Shown piece after piece: positions 37,149 through 48,745 of a stretch of DNA of 64,000 nucleotides. The notes under the pieces were generated by a model that was not told the origin of the DNA, made no database searches, and saw only the letters and a program-made list of their open reading frames with translations. Source of the DNA: Roseomonas acroporae (GTDB taxonomy: Bacteria; Pseudomonadota; Alphaproteobacteria; Acetobacterales; Acetobacteraceae). Positions within the stretch are counted from its first letter, which is position 1. Each line of letters opens with the position of its first letter. The stretch covers positions 33,990 through 97,989 of the forward strand of contig NZ_JALPRX010000078.1 in assembly GCF_023223525.1 (NCBI RefSeq), written 5' to 3'. The translations under genes and the position numbers were made by a program.

Positions 37149-38006
37149 ATGGAGCTGCGCCAGATACGCGCCCTGCTGGCGCTGGCCGAGACCGGGCATC
37201 TCGGCCGGGCGGCGGAGCGGCTCGGCCTCGCGCCCTCCACCCTGTCGCACCATCTGGCGGCGCTGGAGCGCTCGCTCGGCACCACCCTGTTCGACCGGGT
37301 CGGGCGCGGCCTGCGGCTGACCGAGAGCGGCGCCCTGTTCCGCGACTTCGCCCGCCGCATCGCCGCCGAGGCGGCGGCGGCCGAGGCCGCCATCGCCGAG
37401 CTGGAGCGCGCCGAGCGCGGCGTGCTCCGCCTCGGCGTGATCCACAGCTTCCACGAGCGGCTGCTGCCGACGCTGCTGGCCGAGTTCCTGCGCGCGCACC
37501 CCGCGGTGCGGGTCGAGACGCACGAGCTGGTGGCCGGCGAGGTGGAGGCACGGCTGCTGGCCGGCGAGCTGGATCTCGGCCTCGCCTTCCTTCCCCGGGA
37601 TCCGGCGGGCCTCACCGTGCAGCCGCTGTTCCGCGAGGCGCTGGTGCTGATGCTGGCGCCCGGCAGCGAATGGGCGGGGACCGACCCGGCGGCCATTCCG
37701 CTCGCCCTGCTGCCGCCCCGCTTCGCGACGCGGCGGATGATCGACGCGGCCCTGGCCGGCCGCTTCCGGCCGCGCATCGTGGCGGAGATGGCCTCGATCG
37801 CCAGCATCCTGGCGCTGGTGCGCACCGGCGCCGTGGGCACCATCCTGTCCGACCGCGCCGCCGGCGCCGGGGAGGTGGTCCGCCTGCCGCTCGGGGAGCC
37901 GCAGCCGATGCGCCAGGCGGCGCTGCTCTGGGCCACGGCGCGCTACCAGACGGCGGCGGCGCGGCGCTTCACGGAACTCGCGCGGCGGCGGCTCGGCGGA
38001 CGATGA
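37149..38006 (+). CDS. LysR-family regulator, probable catB-catC regulator
   Basis: A 285-residue regulator with the N-terminal helix-turn-helix MELRQIRALLALAETGHLGRAAERLGLAPSTLSHHLAALE and a ligand domain with VLRLGVIHSFHERLLPTLL. It stands divergent to the catB-catC-bug unit, the usual layout for an activator that responds to a muconate-like inducer. It is not close in sequence to the BenM-like gene at 54799. The ATG at 37149 is the first before the domain. Confidence 0.85.
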   Translation: MELRQIRALLALAETGHLGRAAERLGLAPSTLSHHLAALERSLGTTLFDRVGRGLRLTESGALFRDFARRIAAEAAAAEAAIAELERAERGVLRLGVIHSFHERLLPTLLAEFLRAHPAVRVETHELVAGEVEARLLAGELDLGLAFLPRDPAGLTVQPLFREALVLMLAPGSEWAGTDPAAIPLALLPPRFATRRMIDAALAGRFRPRIVAEMASIASILALVRTGAVGTILSDRAAGAGEVVRLPLGEPQPMRQAALLWATARYQTAAARRFTELARRRLGGR

Positions 38007-38237
38007 CACGCGCCCCCCGGCAAGGCGCGGGCCGGGCCCGGCGGCCGGCACCGGCGTCTCCGCTCGGGCCGGCACGGCGCCGGGGCCGGGCATGCGATCT
38101 GCCGGCACGCGATCTGCCGGGCGGCGCGGCGGCACGCCGGTCGCGGCGCCCTTTACGACTCCCTTGCACCGCACCTCGCGTTTCCGAATGGCCCCCTGAC
38201 GCCTTCCGGCCGCACATCACGGCCGGAGGTACCCGCC

Positions 38238-38321
38238 ATGCTCGACCTGCTTCTCCCCATCCTGGGCCTCGGCCTGTTCGGCCTTCTCGCCGCCTATGCC
38301 GCAGCCTGCGGCAGGGTGTGA
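38238..38321 (+). CDS. Tiny membrane peptide upstream of kdpF
   Basis: A 27-residue ORF almost entirely one hydrophobic helix (LLLPILGLGLFGLLAAYAAACG) ending in RV, with cggaggt 6-12 bases before its ATG. Similar tiny ORFs (a hydrophobic helix ending in a charged tail) stand before kdpF in a number of other proteobacteria, from memory. It lies 13 bases before kdpF and is probably a small Kdp-associated peptide. Confidence 0.6.
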   Translation: MLDLLLPILGLGLFGLLAAYAAACGRV

Positions 38322-38334
38322 CCGGGCCCCGGCG

Positions 38335-38424
38335 ATGACCCTGGACCTGATCCTCGGCGGCACCGTCGCCCTCGGCCTGATCGCCTACCTGCTGTGGGCG
38401 CTGCTGCGGCCCGAGCACCTCTGA
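38335..38424 (+). CDS. kdpF: K+-transporting ATPase small subunit KdpF
   Basis: A 29-residue single-helix peptide (LDLILGGTVALGLIAYLLWALL) ending in RPEHL, the characteristic tail of KdpF, which in others reads RPE(K/R/H)(F/L). It stabilises the KdpABC complex in the membrane. Located 114 bases before kdpA. Confidence 0.88.
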   Translation: MTLDLILGGTVALGLIAYLLWALLRPEHL

Positions 38425-38538
38425 CGCCGCCCCGCGCAGGTCCCGCCCCGTACGGGGCGGCCCGGCGCCGGACCAGGCAATCCCGCCGGTTCGCCCCGTC
38501 GCGGACCGGCAACAGAACGGCTTCCGGAACCTGATGAC

Positions 38539-40236
38539 ATGACCCTTGTCGGCTGGGCGCAGATCGCGCTCGTGCTCGGCGCGGTGCTCGCCCTGGCGGT
38601 GCCCGCCGGGCGTTGGCTCGCCGCCCTCGCAACGGGGCGGCTCGGCCCGCTCGCGCGCCTGGATGCCGCCATCCTGCGCGCCGCCGGCGTGGATGCCGCG
38701 CAAGGCCAGGACTGGCGCGGCTACCTGCTGGCGATGCTCGCCTGCAACGCCGCCGGCTTCGCGCTGCTCTACGCCATCCTGCGGCTGCAGGGCGTGCTGC
38801 CGCTGAACCCGCAGGGCTTCGACGGCGTGCCGCCCTGGCTCGCCCTCAACACCGCCGTCTCCTTCGTCACCAACACGAACTGGCAGGCCTACAGCGGCGA
38901 GGCGGCGATGTCGCACCTCAGCCAGATGGCCGGCCTCGCGGTGCAGAACTTCCTCTCCGCCGCCACCGGCATCGCGCTGGCCTTCGCCGTCTCCCGCGCC
39001 TTCGCCGGCGGCGGGCTGCGGGCGCTCGGCAATTTCTGGGCCGACGCGACGCGCGTGACGCTGTGGCTGCTGCTGCCGGTCTCCCTCGTCGCCGCCCTCG
39101 CCTTCGTCGCCATGGGCGTGCCGCAGACCCTCGCCGCCTCGGCCGAGGCGACCACGCTGGAGGGGGCGCGGCAGGCCATCGCGCTCGGTCCGGTCGCCTT
39201 CCAGCTCGCCATCAAGCATCTCGGCACCAATGGCGGCGGCTTCTTCGGCGTGAATTCGCTGCACCCCTACGAGGGGCCGTCGGCGCTCGCCACCGCGCTG
39301 CAGATCGTGCTGCAGGCGGTGATCCCCTTCGCGCTCTGCCTCGCCTTCGGCCGCCTCGTCGGCGACCGGCGGCCGGGCCGCGCGCTGCTGGCCGTGATGG
39401 TCGGCTTCGTGCTGGCCGGCACGCTGGCCGTCTACGCCGCCGAGGCGGCGGGCAACCCGCTGCACCTCGCCGCCGGGCTCGATCCCGCGCTCGGCAACAT
39501 GGAGGGCAAGGATGTCCGCTTCGGCCAGGCGCTGGCGGCGCTGTTCACCGCCACCACGACCGGCGCCTCCTGCGGCGCCGTCAACGCGATGTTCGACAGC
39601 TTCACGCCGCTCGGCGGCCTCGTGCCGCTGTTCCTGATCCAGCTCGGCGAGGTGCTGCCGGGCGGCGTCGGCTCCGGCCTCTACGGCATGTTGGTCTTCG
39701 CGCTGCTCTCGGTGTTCGTGGCCGGGCTGATGGTCGGCCGCACGCCGGAATATCTCGGCAAGAAGGTGCAGGCGCGCGAGATCAAGCTCGCCATGCTGGC
39801 GGTGCTGGTGCTGCCGGCCACGATCCTCGGCCTCGCCGCCGTCTCGATGGTGCTGCCGATGGCCACGGCCTCGATCCCGGGCGCGGGTCCGCACGGGCTG
39901 ACGGAGATGCTCTACGCCTACAGCTCGGCCGCCGGCAACAACGGCTCGGCCTTCGGCGGGCTCGCCGCCGACACGCCCTGGCTCGACGGCACGCTGGCGC
40001 TGGCGATGATGCTCGGGCGCTTCGCCTTCGTCGTCCCGGTGCTGGCCATTGCCGGCTCCCTCGCCGCCAAGCCGCGCATGCCGGAGGGGCCGGGCACGCT
40101 GCCCGCGCACGGGCCGCTCTTCGCCGGGCTGCTGGCGGGCGTGATCCTGATCCTGGGCGGGCTGCAATTCCTGCCCTCGCTCGCCCTCGGCCCGGTCGCG
40201 GAGCACGTCGTGATGCGCGCCGGCCAGACCTTCTGA
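38539..40236 (+). CDS. kdpA: K+-transporting ATPase subunit A
   Basis: A 565-residue potassium-translocating subunit of the high-affinity Kdp pump, with about ten membrane segments. Selectivity-loop glycines appear in [42 protein letters not shown] and [11 protein letters not shown]. Length normal. First large gene of a complete kdpFABCDE operon. Confidence 0.97.
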   Translation: MTLVGWAQIALVLGAVLALAVPAGRWLAALATGRLGPLARLDAAILRAAGVDAAQGQDWRGYLLAMLACNAAGFALLYAILRLQGVLPLNPQGFDGVPPWLALNTAVSFVTNTNWQAYSGEAAMSHLSQMAGLAVQNFLSAATGIALAFAVSRAFAGGGLRALGNFWADATRVTLWLLLPVSLVAALAFVAMGVPQTLAASAEATTLEGARQAIALGPVAFQLAIKHLGTNGGGFFGVNSLHPYEGPSALATALQIVLQAVIPFALCLAFGRLVGDRRPGRALLAVMVGFVLAGTLAVYAAEAAGNPLHLAAGLDPALGNMEGKDVRFGQALAALFTATTTGASCGAVNAMFDSFTPLGGLVPLFLIQLGEVLPGGVGSGLYGMLVFALLSVFVAGLMVGRTPEYLGKKVQAREIKLAMLAVLVLPATILGLAAVSMVLPMATASIPGAGPHGLTEMLYAYSSAAGNNGSAFGGLAADTPWLDGTLALAMMLGRFAFVVPVLAIAGSLAAKPRMPEGPGTLPAHGPLFAGLLAGVILILGGLQFLPSLALGPVAEHVVMRAGQTF

Positions 40237-40276
40237 CCAGACCTTTCGAAACGACAGCACCCGAGGCGATACGCCA

Positions 40277-42367
<2,091 letters not shown>

Positions 42368-42369
42368 CC

Positions 42370-42966
42370 ATGGCCGCCATCCTCCGCCCCACCCTCACCC
42401 TGGTGCTGGGCGCCACCCTGCTGCTCGGCGTCGCCGCGCCGCTCGCCGTCACCGGCCTCGCGCAGGCCGTCATGCCCGGGCGCGCGAATGGCGGGCTGAT
42501 CGAACGCGACGGCACCGTGGTCGGCGCCGGGCCGATCGGCCAGTCCTTCACCGGCGCGCGCTGGTTCCACGGCCGTCCCTCCGCCACCACCGAGTCGGAT
42601 CCGGCGCATCCCGGCCAGACCCGCGCCGCCCCCTACAACGCCTCCGCCTCCGCCGCCTCGCAGCTCGGCCCGACCTCGAAGGCGCTGCTCGACGCGGTGA
42701 CGGAGCGCGTCGCGGCCGCGGGCGGGGCGGGCGGCGACCCCGTGCCGGCCGACGCGGCCACCGCCAGCGGCTCCGGCCTCGACCCGCACATCTCGCCGGC
42801 CAATGCGCGCCGGCAGGTGGCGCGCGTCGCGGCGGCGCGCGGCCTCGATCCGGCGCGCGTCGCGGCGCTGGTCGAGGCGGGCACGGAGGGCCGCGAATTC
42901 GGCCTGCTCGGCGAGCCGCGGGTGAACGTGCTGCGGCTGAACCTGGCGCTCGACGCGCTGCGCTGA
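42370..42966 (+). CDS. kdpC: K+-transporting ATPase subunit C
   Basis: A 198-residue periplasm-facing subunit with one N-terminal membrane segment (TLTLVLGATLLLGVAAPLAV) followed by IGQSFTGARWFHGRPSAT, NASASAASQLGPTSKALL and LDPHISPANARRQVARVA. It starts 2 bases after the kdpB stop. Confidence 0.96.
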   Translation: MAAILRPTLTLVLGATLLLGVAAPLAVTGLAQAVMPGRANGGLIERDGTVVGAGPIGQSFTGARWFHGRPSATTESDPAHPGQTRAAPYNASASAASQLGPTSKALLDAVTERVAAAGGAGGDPVPADAATASGSGLDPHISPANARRQVARVAAARGLDPARVAALVEAGTEGREFGLLGEPRVNVLRLNLALDALR

Positions 42967-42994
42967 GGGCGCGGCCGCGCTACCCTGCCCCGCG

Positions 42995-45703
42995 ATGACC
43001 GAACCGCCGCGCCCCGACCCCGATGCCCTGCTCGCCCTGGCGGCGGAGGGGCGCGGCCGGCTGAAGGTCTTCCTCGGCGCGGCGCCCGGCGTCGGCAAGA
43101 CGGTGCAGATGCTGGCCGAGGGCCGCCGCCTGCTCGCCGCCGGCACCGACGTGCTGGTCGGGCTGGTCGAGACGCATGGCCGCGCCGAGACCGAGGCCGC
43201 CATCGGCCCGCTGCCGGTGCTGCCGCGCAGGGCGGTGCCGTATCGCGGCCAGGCGCTGGCGGAGTTCGACCTCGACGCCGCCCTGGCCCGCCGCCCCGCC
43301 GTGCTGCTGCTGGACGAGCTGGCGCACAGCAACGCCCCCGGCTCCCGCCACCCCAAGCGCTGGCAGGACGTGGAGGAGCTGCGCGACGCCGGCATCGAGG
43401 TCTGGACCACGATGAACGTGCAGCACCTGGAGGGGCTGTCCGACACCGTGGCGCGCGTCACCGGCATCCGCGTGGCCGAGACCGTGCCGGACCGGGTGCT
43501 GCGCGAGGCCGACGCGGTGGCGCTGGTGGACATCCCGCCCGCCGAGCTGCTGGAGCGGCTGCGCCAGGGCCGCATCTACCGCCCCGACCAGGCCGAGCGC
43601 GCGCTGCGCGGCTTCTTCCGGGAAGGCAGCCTGGCCGCGCTGCGCGAGATGGCGCTGCGCCGCACCGCCGAGCGGGTGGATGCCGACGTCACCGGCTGGA
43701 TGCGCCGCAACGCCGTGGCCGGCCCCTGGCCGGTGGGCGACCGGGTGCTGGTGCTGATCCCGGGCGGCGCCGAGGCGGAGGCGGTGCTGCACCATGCCCG
43801 CCGCATCGCCGACGCGCTGCGCGCGCCGCTGCTGGCGCTGCACGTCGAGCGGCCCGGCGGCACCGGCGACCCGGCGCCCGGGCTGCGCCTGGCCGAGGAT
43901 CTCGGCGCCGAGGCCGAGGTGGTGGCCGCGGCCGACCTGCCGGCCGCCGTGCTGGCGCATGCGCGGGCGCGCAACGTCTCGCACATCGTGCTCGGGCGCG
44001 GCCGGCCGGCGCGCTGGCGGCGGCTGCTGGGCCGCACCCTGATCGGCGCGCTAGCCCGGCGCGCCGCCGACTTCACCCTGCACGTCGTCGCCGGCCCCCC
44101 GCCGGCGACGCGCCGGCCGGCCGCGCCGCGCCGCGCCCTGCCGGGCTGGCTCGGGCTTGCCGCCGTGCCGGCGCTGGTGGCCGCCGCCACGCTGGTCTGC
44201 CTCGGGCTGGACGGCACGGTGCCGGATGCCAGCTTCGGCATGGTGTACCTCGTGGCGGTGGTGGCGCTGGCGGCCTGGCTCGGCCCGGCCCACGCGGCGG
44301 CGGGGGCGGCGCTCTCCTTCGCGGCCTGGAATTTCCTGTTCCTGCCGCCGCGCTACACCCTCGTCATCGCCTCGGCGCAGGACGTGCTGGGGGCGGTGGT
44401 GTTCGGCGTGGTGGCGGCGCTGCTCTCGGGCACCACGGGGCGGCTCGGCCGCTCGGTGCGCGCCGCGGCGGCGCGGCTCGCGGCGCTGCGCCGGCTGTCG
44501 GCGCTGGCGCGGCGGCTGAACGCGCAATCCTCGATGCCCGAATTGCAGGGCGCCATCGCCGAGGCGGCGCGCCAGGCCGCCGGCTGCCCGGCCTGCCTGC
44601 TGCTGCCGCTGGACGCGGCGCTGCAATCCGTCTTCGGCGCCGACCTCGCGCCACCCGACGCGCCCCCCGGCGCGTCCGGCCCGCCCGAGCCGGTGCTGCG
44701 CGCCGCGAGCCCCGCCGACGCCGTGCCCGACGAGGCGGCGATGGCCGCCGCGCGCTGGGCGCTGGCCAACGGGCGCGAGGCCGGGCGCGGCACCGCCACC
44801 CTGCCGGCGACGCCCTGGCGCTTCCTGCCGCTGCGCGCGGCGCGCGAGGAAGGGGAGGCGGTGATCGGCCTGCTCGGCCTGCTGCCGGGGCAGGCCGGGC
44901 GGGGGATGGACGACCCCGAGGCGGACCGGACGCTGGACGCGCTGCTCGACCAGGCGGCGGTGGCGCTGGAGCGGGCGCGGCTGGCCGAGCTGGGCGCCCG
45001 CCGCCGGGCGCGGGGCGAGGCCGAGGCGCTGCGCACGGCCCTGCTAACCAGCCTCGGCCACGACCTGCGCACGCCGCTCACCGCCATACGCGGCGCCGCC
45101 GAGACGCTGCGCACCGTGGGCGCCGCCCTGCCGGAGGCGACGCGCGCCGACCTGCTGGCCACCGTGGAGGAGGAGGCGACGCGGCTGGCGCGCTGGATGA
45201 CGGCCATCATCGACATGGTGCGGCTGGAGAGCGGCGAATTGCAGGCGCGGCGCGAGCCGGTCGATCCCGCCGGGGCGCTGCGCGAGGCGGCGGCGCGGGC
45301 CGGGCACGCCTATCCCGGCCGCGCCGTGCGGGTGGCGGCGCCGCCGGGCCTGCCGGCGCCGATGCTCGACCCGGTGCTGCTCGACCGCGTGCTGGAGAAC
45401 CTGCTGGACAACGCGCTGAAGTATTCCGGCCCGTCGGGCACCGTGCTGGCCGAGGCGCGGCGCGAGGGGGCATGGGTGTCCTTCTCCGTCGAGGATGACG
45501 GGCCGGGGATTCCGCCCGCCGCCCTGCCCCAGGTCTTCGCGCCCTTCTTCCGCGCGGCGCGGGCGGATCGGGTGGCGGCGGGTTCCGGCCTCGGCCTCGC
45601 CATCTGCCGCGGGCTGGTGACGGCCATGGGCGGGACCATCGCGGCGGAAAGCCCGGTCCGGGACGGGCACGGGACGCGCGTCACGGCGCGCTTCCCGGCA
45701 TGA
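42995..45703 (+). CDS. kdpD: Sensor histidine kinase KdpD
   Basis: A 902-residue sensor. The N-terminal KdpD domain has the P-loop-like GAAPGVGKTV and DELAHSNAPGSRHPKRWQDVEEL. A universal-stress-protein-like domain follows at about 240-370, then four membrane segments (about 390-480), a GAF-type region, and the kinase core with SLGHDLRTPLTAIRG (phosphorylated His689), NLLDNALKYS and the G boxes DDGPGIPP and GSGLGLAIC. It senses low potassium or osmotic upshift and phosphorylates KdpE. Stop overlaps kdpE start by four bases. Confidence 0.96.
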   Translation: MTEPPRPDPDALLALAAEGRGRLKVFLGAAPGVGKTVQMLAEGRRLLAAGTDVLVGLVETHGRAETEAAIGPLPVLPRRAVPYRGQALAEFDLDAALARRPAVLLLDELAHSNAPGSRHPKRWQDVEELRDAGIEVWTTMNVQHLEGLSDTVARVTGIRVAETVPDRVLREADAVALVDIPPAELLERLRQGRIYRPDQAERALRGFFREGSLAALREMALRRTAERVDADVTGWMRRNAVAGPWPVGDRVLVLIPGGAEAEAVLHHARRIADALRAPLLALHVERPGGTGDPAPGLRLAEDLGAEAEVVAAADLPAAVLAHARARNVSHIVLGRGRPARWRRLLGRTLIGALARRAADFTLHVVAGPPPATRRPAAPRRALPGWLGLAAVPALVAAATLVCLGLDGTVPDASFGMVYLVAVVALAAWLGPAHAAAGAALSFAAWNFLFLPPRYTLVIASAQDVLGAVVFGVVAALLSGTTGRLGRSVRAAAARLAALRRLSALARRLNAQSSMPELQGAIAEAARQAAGCPACLLLPLDAALQSVFGADLAPPDAPPGASGPPEPVLRAASPADAVPDEAAMAAARWALANGREAGRGTATLPATPWRFLPLRAAREEGEAVIGLLGLLPGQAGRGMDDPEADRTLDALLDQAAVALERARLAELGARRRARGEAEALRTALLTSLGHDLRTPLTAIRGAAETLRTVGAALPEATRADLLATVEEEATRLARWMTAIIDMVRLESGELQARREPVDPAGALREAAARAGHAYPGRAVRVAAPPGLPAPMLDPVLLDRVLENLLDNALKYSGPSGTVLAEARREGAWVSFSVEDDGPGIPPAALPQVFAPFFRAARADRVAAGSGLGLAICRGLVTAMGGTIAAESPVRDGHGTRVTARFPA

Positions 45704-46446
45704 GCGGACCTGCCCCCGAGATCGTGCTCGTCGTCGACGACGAGCCGCAGATCCACCGCTTCCTCGGCCCCGCCCTCGCGGCCGCCGGCTACGAGCCGCT
45801 GCGGGCGGAGACGGCGCGCGAGGGGCTGCGCCTCGCCGCCGCGCGCGGCCCGGCCTGCGTGCTGCTCGACCTCGGCCTGCCGGACATGGACGGCAAAGAG
45901 GCGCTGGCGCGGCTGCGCGCCTTCTCGGCGGTGCCGGTGATCGTGGTCTCGGCGCGCGACCGCGAGGCGGAGAAGGTCGCGGCGCTCGATGCCGGCGCCG
46001 ACGACTACGTCGACAAGCCCTTCGGCCTGGCCGAGCTGCTGGCGCGCATCCGGGCCGCGGCGCGCCGCGCCCTGCGCGCGGGCAAGGCGGAGCCGGTGCT
46101 GCGGACCGGCCCGCTCCAGGTGGATCTGGAGCATCGCCTGGCCCGCGTGGCCGGGGTGGCGCTGCACCTGACGCCGCGCGAATGGGAGCTGCTGGCGATG
46201 CTCGCCCGCGACGCCGGCAAGGTGGTGACCGGGCAGCGCCTGCTCACCGCCATCTGGGGGGAGGCGCACAAGGCGGATACGCAGTACCTGCGCGTCTATG
46301 TCGGGCAGCTGCGGCAGAAGCTGGGCGAGGCGGGGAGGCTGCTGCGGACCGAGCCGGGCGTCGGCTACCGGCTGCTGGCCGAGGATCGCGGCGATGATCG
46401 CGGCGAGGGCAGCCCCGCCGCTTCGCCGCGGCCCGTGCCGGGCTGA
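45700..46446 (+). CDS. kdpE: Response regulator KdpE
   Basis: A 248-residue OmpR/PhoB-type regulator. The receiver has the phosphoacceptor Asp57 (VLLDLGLPD), VVSARD and Lys106 (VDKPFG). The C-terminal winged helix shows LTPREWELLAMLARDAGKVVT and DTQYLRVYVGQLRQKLG. It activates the kdp promoter; its own gene is last in the operon, so control is autogenous by layout. The tail after GVGYRLLAE is an extra 20 residues. Confidence 0.95.
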   Translation: MSGPAPEIVLVVDDEPQIHRFLGPALAAAGYEPLRAETAREGLRLAAARGPACVLLDLGLPDMDGKEALARLRAFSAVPVIVVSARDREAEKVAALDAGADDYVDKPFGLAELLARIRAAARRALRAGKAEPVLRTGPLQVDLEHRLARVAGVALHLTPREWELLAMLARDAGKVVTGQRLLTAIWGEAHKADTQYLRVYVGQLRQKLGEAGRLLRTEPGVGYRLLAEDRGDDRGEGSPAASPRPVPG

Positions 46447-46616
46447 GGTCCCGGCGGCCCGGCAGGGCGGCGGACTGCCCGACCGGCCCTGCGGGAGGAG
46501 GGGCCCGAAGGGCGCGCCGCCCCCCGACGATCCTCCGACGCGGGATCCAGGGCGACGTCACGGTCCCCGCCGATGCGGTCCGGCCCGCATCGGCCGCGGC
46601 GCCCGCGCAGGCGCCG

Positions 46617-47558
46617 TCAGGCGCCGAGGACGCGCGCCACGTCCGCTTCCAGCCCGAAGGCGCGCGCGGCGTTGGTCGAGACCATCCGGTGGATCTGGTC
46701 GTCGTCGTAGCCGAGTTCCAGGCAGAGCCGAACGCCGCGTCGGAACCCCTCCAGCGGGCTGAAGGCGCCGACCTGACCGAGATCCGAGCACAGGATGGTC
46801 TGCCCGACGCCGGCCGCCTCGATGTGCCGGCCCAGCGCCTCGCCCTCGCAGACCTTGAACTTCGAGCCCTCGAGGAACATGCAGAGCGAGTGCTCGACGA
46901 AGGCGCCCATCGCCGCGATGCCGCGCACGTCGTTCAGGCTGGCACCGACGATCTCCTCCGGATGGGTGAAGACCAGCCGCTTCACGCCGCGCCGCTGCGC
47001 CTCCTCGAAGATCAGCCAAGTCTCGCCGACATGGATGTGGCCGCTGGCCAGCGCCATGTCGTTCCTCGCCACGATGTCCAGCACCTCCTTCACCTCGTCG
47101 CGGACCCTGCCGTCCGTGACCACCGGCACCGGCGAGGCGTGGCGCATCCTCTGCGTCGAGGCGGGATGCGCGAAGGAGGCGTTCTTCTCCCAGCGCAGGT
47201 GGTTCTCGGCGGCCAGGGTCGGCAGGAAGACGATCCGGCCGCCCATCGCCGCCGTGTGCTCCACCGCATAGGGGTTGATGCCGCCCACCACGTTGTTCAG
47301 CGTGACGCCGGAATAGATCTTCGTCGTCAGCTCCGGATGGTGGCGCGCGATCAGCGCCGCGGTCATCACGCCGCTGTAGTCGTGGTCCTTGGTGATCGCC
47401 GCGGCGAAGCCGGCCCGCGAATAGTCCTGCGCCAGCTCCAGATGGTCCACCGCGCGGGCCGCGATCGAGGGGCCGGAATGGACGTGCGGGTCGATCGCGC
47501 CGCGCAGGATGCGGCTGATGCGCTGCTCCAGCGCCTCGTCGGTGACGGTGTCGGGCAT
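46617..47558 (-). CDS. DUF6282-family amidohydrolase-like protein
   Basis: A 313-residue protein with metal-site style motifs of an amidohydrolase barrel: IDPHVHSGPS (HxH) near the N-terminus, ASGHIHVGETW and VFTHPEE in the middle, and a late LCSDLGQVGAFSPLEGF. It matches the DUF6282 family to my recognition, whose chemistry is not established. It ends the minus-strand PyrD-like/Bug/Bug/cupin unit, 40 bases after the cupin gene, and should act on the same compound. Confidence 0.7.
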   Translation of the reverse strand: MPDTVTDEALEQRISRILRGAIDPHVHSGPSIAARAVDHLELAQDYSRAGFAAAITKDHDYSGVMTAALIARHHPELTTKIYSGVTLNNVVGGINPYAVEHTAAMGGRIVFLPTLAAENHLRWEKNASFAHPASTQRMRHASPVPVVTDGRVRDEVKEVLDIVARNDMALASGHIHVGETWLIFEEAQRRGVKRLVFTHPEEIVGASLNDVRGIAAMGAFVEHSLCMFLEGSKFKVCEGEALGRHIEAAGVGQTILCSDLGQVGAFSPLEGFRRGVRLCLELGYDDDQIHRMVSTNAARAFGLEADVARVLGA

Positions 47559-47598
47559 GGCGGCCTCGCGGATCGGGGGTTGTGCGCTGCGCGTCGCG

Positions 47599-48498
47599 TC
47601 AGCGCGGCATCGGGTAGTCGGCGGCGTTCAGCACCCAGCCCGGCTTTTCCGAGAAGTCGCGGCGCGGCGGGCTGAAGATGTCCACGAGCTGGTTCAGCCC
47701 GGCATCGGTGCCGCGGCTGGTGTGGATCGCGGGCGGCGGGATCACGATCAGGGAAGGCGAGCCGCATTCGACGTGCGCATCCTCCCGCCACGTCGTCATG
47801 TCGGGCGTCCAGGGCCAGCGCAGGTGGTGCGTGAAGCTTCCGTCCAGGGCGAGCGAGCCCTGCTCGAAATCGTCGTGGTGGTGCGGCGAGAGCTTGCGGA
47901 TGTCGCGCGGGCCGTCCATCGGGTCGATCAGGTTGATCATCAGCGTGGTGCAGCGGAAGATGCGGCCGAAGCGGCCGGGCTCGGGCGGCACGTCGAGCGG
48001 GTAGGCGCGGATGCGGAACCCGTCCGGCGGCGCCGGCCAGGGCTCGAAGGGCGGGATGTTCGGGTGCGGCGCGGCGTAGGATTCCGCGTTGGCGCAGCGC
48101 GCCGCGAGGTCGGCCGACCGCGTGGAGAAGAGGCGCGTCACCGCGCCGCCCTCGGGCAGCGCGATCCCGCTGTCGCCCGGCGGCACGATGACGAGGGAAT
48201 GGCCCGGCACCGTCTCGACCTGCCCGCCGGCCGTGATCCGCGCCGGCGTGTCCGGGCGCATCAGCAGCAGCACGTACTCGTCGGGCTGCGCCTGCCGGCG
48301 CAGCACCGCGCCCGGCCGCGCCTCGGTATGCGCGACGAGGAAATTCTGCCCGCGGAGATACCAGGTCCTGCCCTCCGGCCCGTCCTCCTGCGGCGGCTCG
48401 GCGTGGAAGCGGCCGATCTCGGCGCCGGCGAAGGCGCTCGGGGCCGGGGCGGAACGCGCCGCCGCCAGGGCGGCGCGGGGGTCGGAAGCGTCGTACAT
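47599..48498 (-). CDS. Cupin-fold protein, two-domain
   Basis: A 299-residue protein that looks like a two-domain cupin (RmlC-like barrel). The first half has PDEYVLLLMRPDTPARI and VPGHSLVIVPPGDS; the second has a possible metal-binding cluster, LSPHHHDDFEQGSLALDG, with SLIVIPPPAIHTS further on, the spacing expected of cupin motifs 1 and 2. It may be a metal-dependent isomerase or dioxygenase. Substrate unknown; encoded within the IclR-facing cluster. Confidence 0.65.
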   Translation of the reverse strand: MYDASDPRAALAAARSAPAPSAFAGAEIGRFHAEPPQEDGPEGRTWYLRGQNFLVAHTEARPGAVLRRQAQPDEYVLLLMRPDTPARITAGGQVETVPGHSLVIVPPGDSGIALPEGGAVTRLFSTRSADLAARCANAESYAAPHPNIPPFEPWPAPPDGFRIRAYPLDVPPEPGRFGRIFRCTTLMINLIDPMDGPRDIRKLSPHHHDDFEQGSLALDGSFTHHLRWPWTPDMTTWREDAHVECGSPSLIVIPPPAIHTSRGTDAGLNQLVDIFSPPRRDFSEKPGWVLNAADYPMPR

Positions 48499-48656
48499 CG
48501 GGTTTCCTCGTTCAGGATGCTCGTCGCGGATCGGGTGCCGATGGCCGCGTGCGTCGGACCGTCCGGGGCGCCGCCCTCCCGCACCTCCCGCCAGGGACGA
48601 AGCCCCCGGATCCCTTCCCCGAAGGCAGTCTCCGCCTTCCCACGGAAAGGGGGTCC

Positions 48657-48678
48657 CGAAGGGGACTTCGTCCCTTCG
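48657..48678. repeat. GC hairpin between bug and cupin genes
   Basis: Arms CGAAGGG and CCCTTCG enclose GACTTCGT, and a second GC inverted repeat (ggggtccggggcggggcccc) follows. The surrounding 48,590-48,710 resembles the palindromic stretch at 267-345, including the run ggggtccggggcgg, so this is another member of the dispersed palindrome family inside a transcription unit. Confidence 0.75.
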
Positions 48679-48745
48679 CGGGGTCCGGGGCGGGGCCCCG
48701 GGAAGGTGCAGCACGCGGGATGGCTGGCACGGGGCCCCGGCACGG

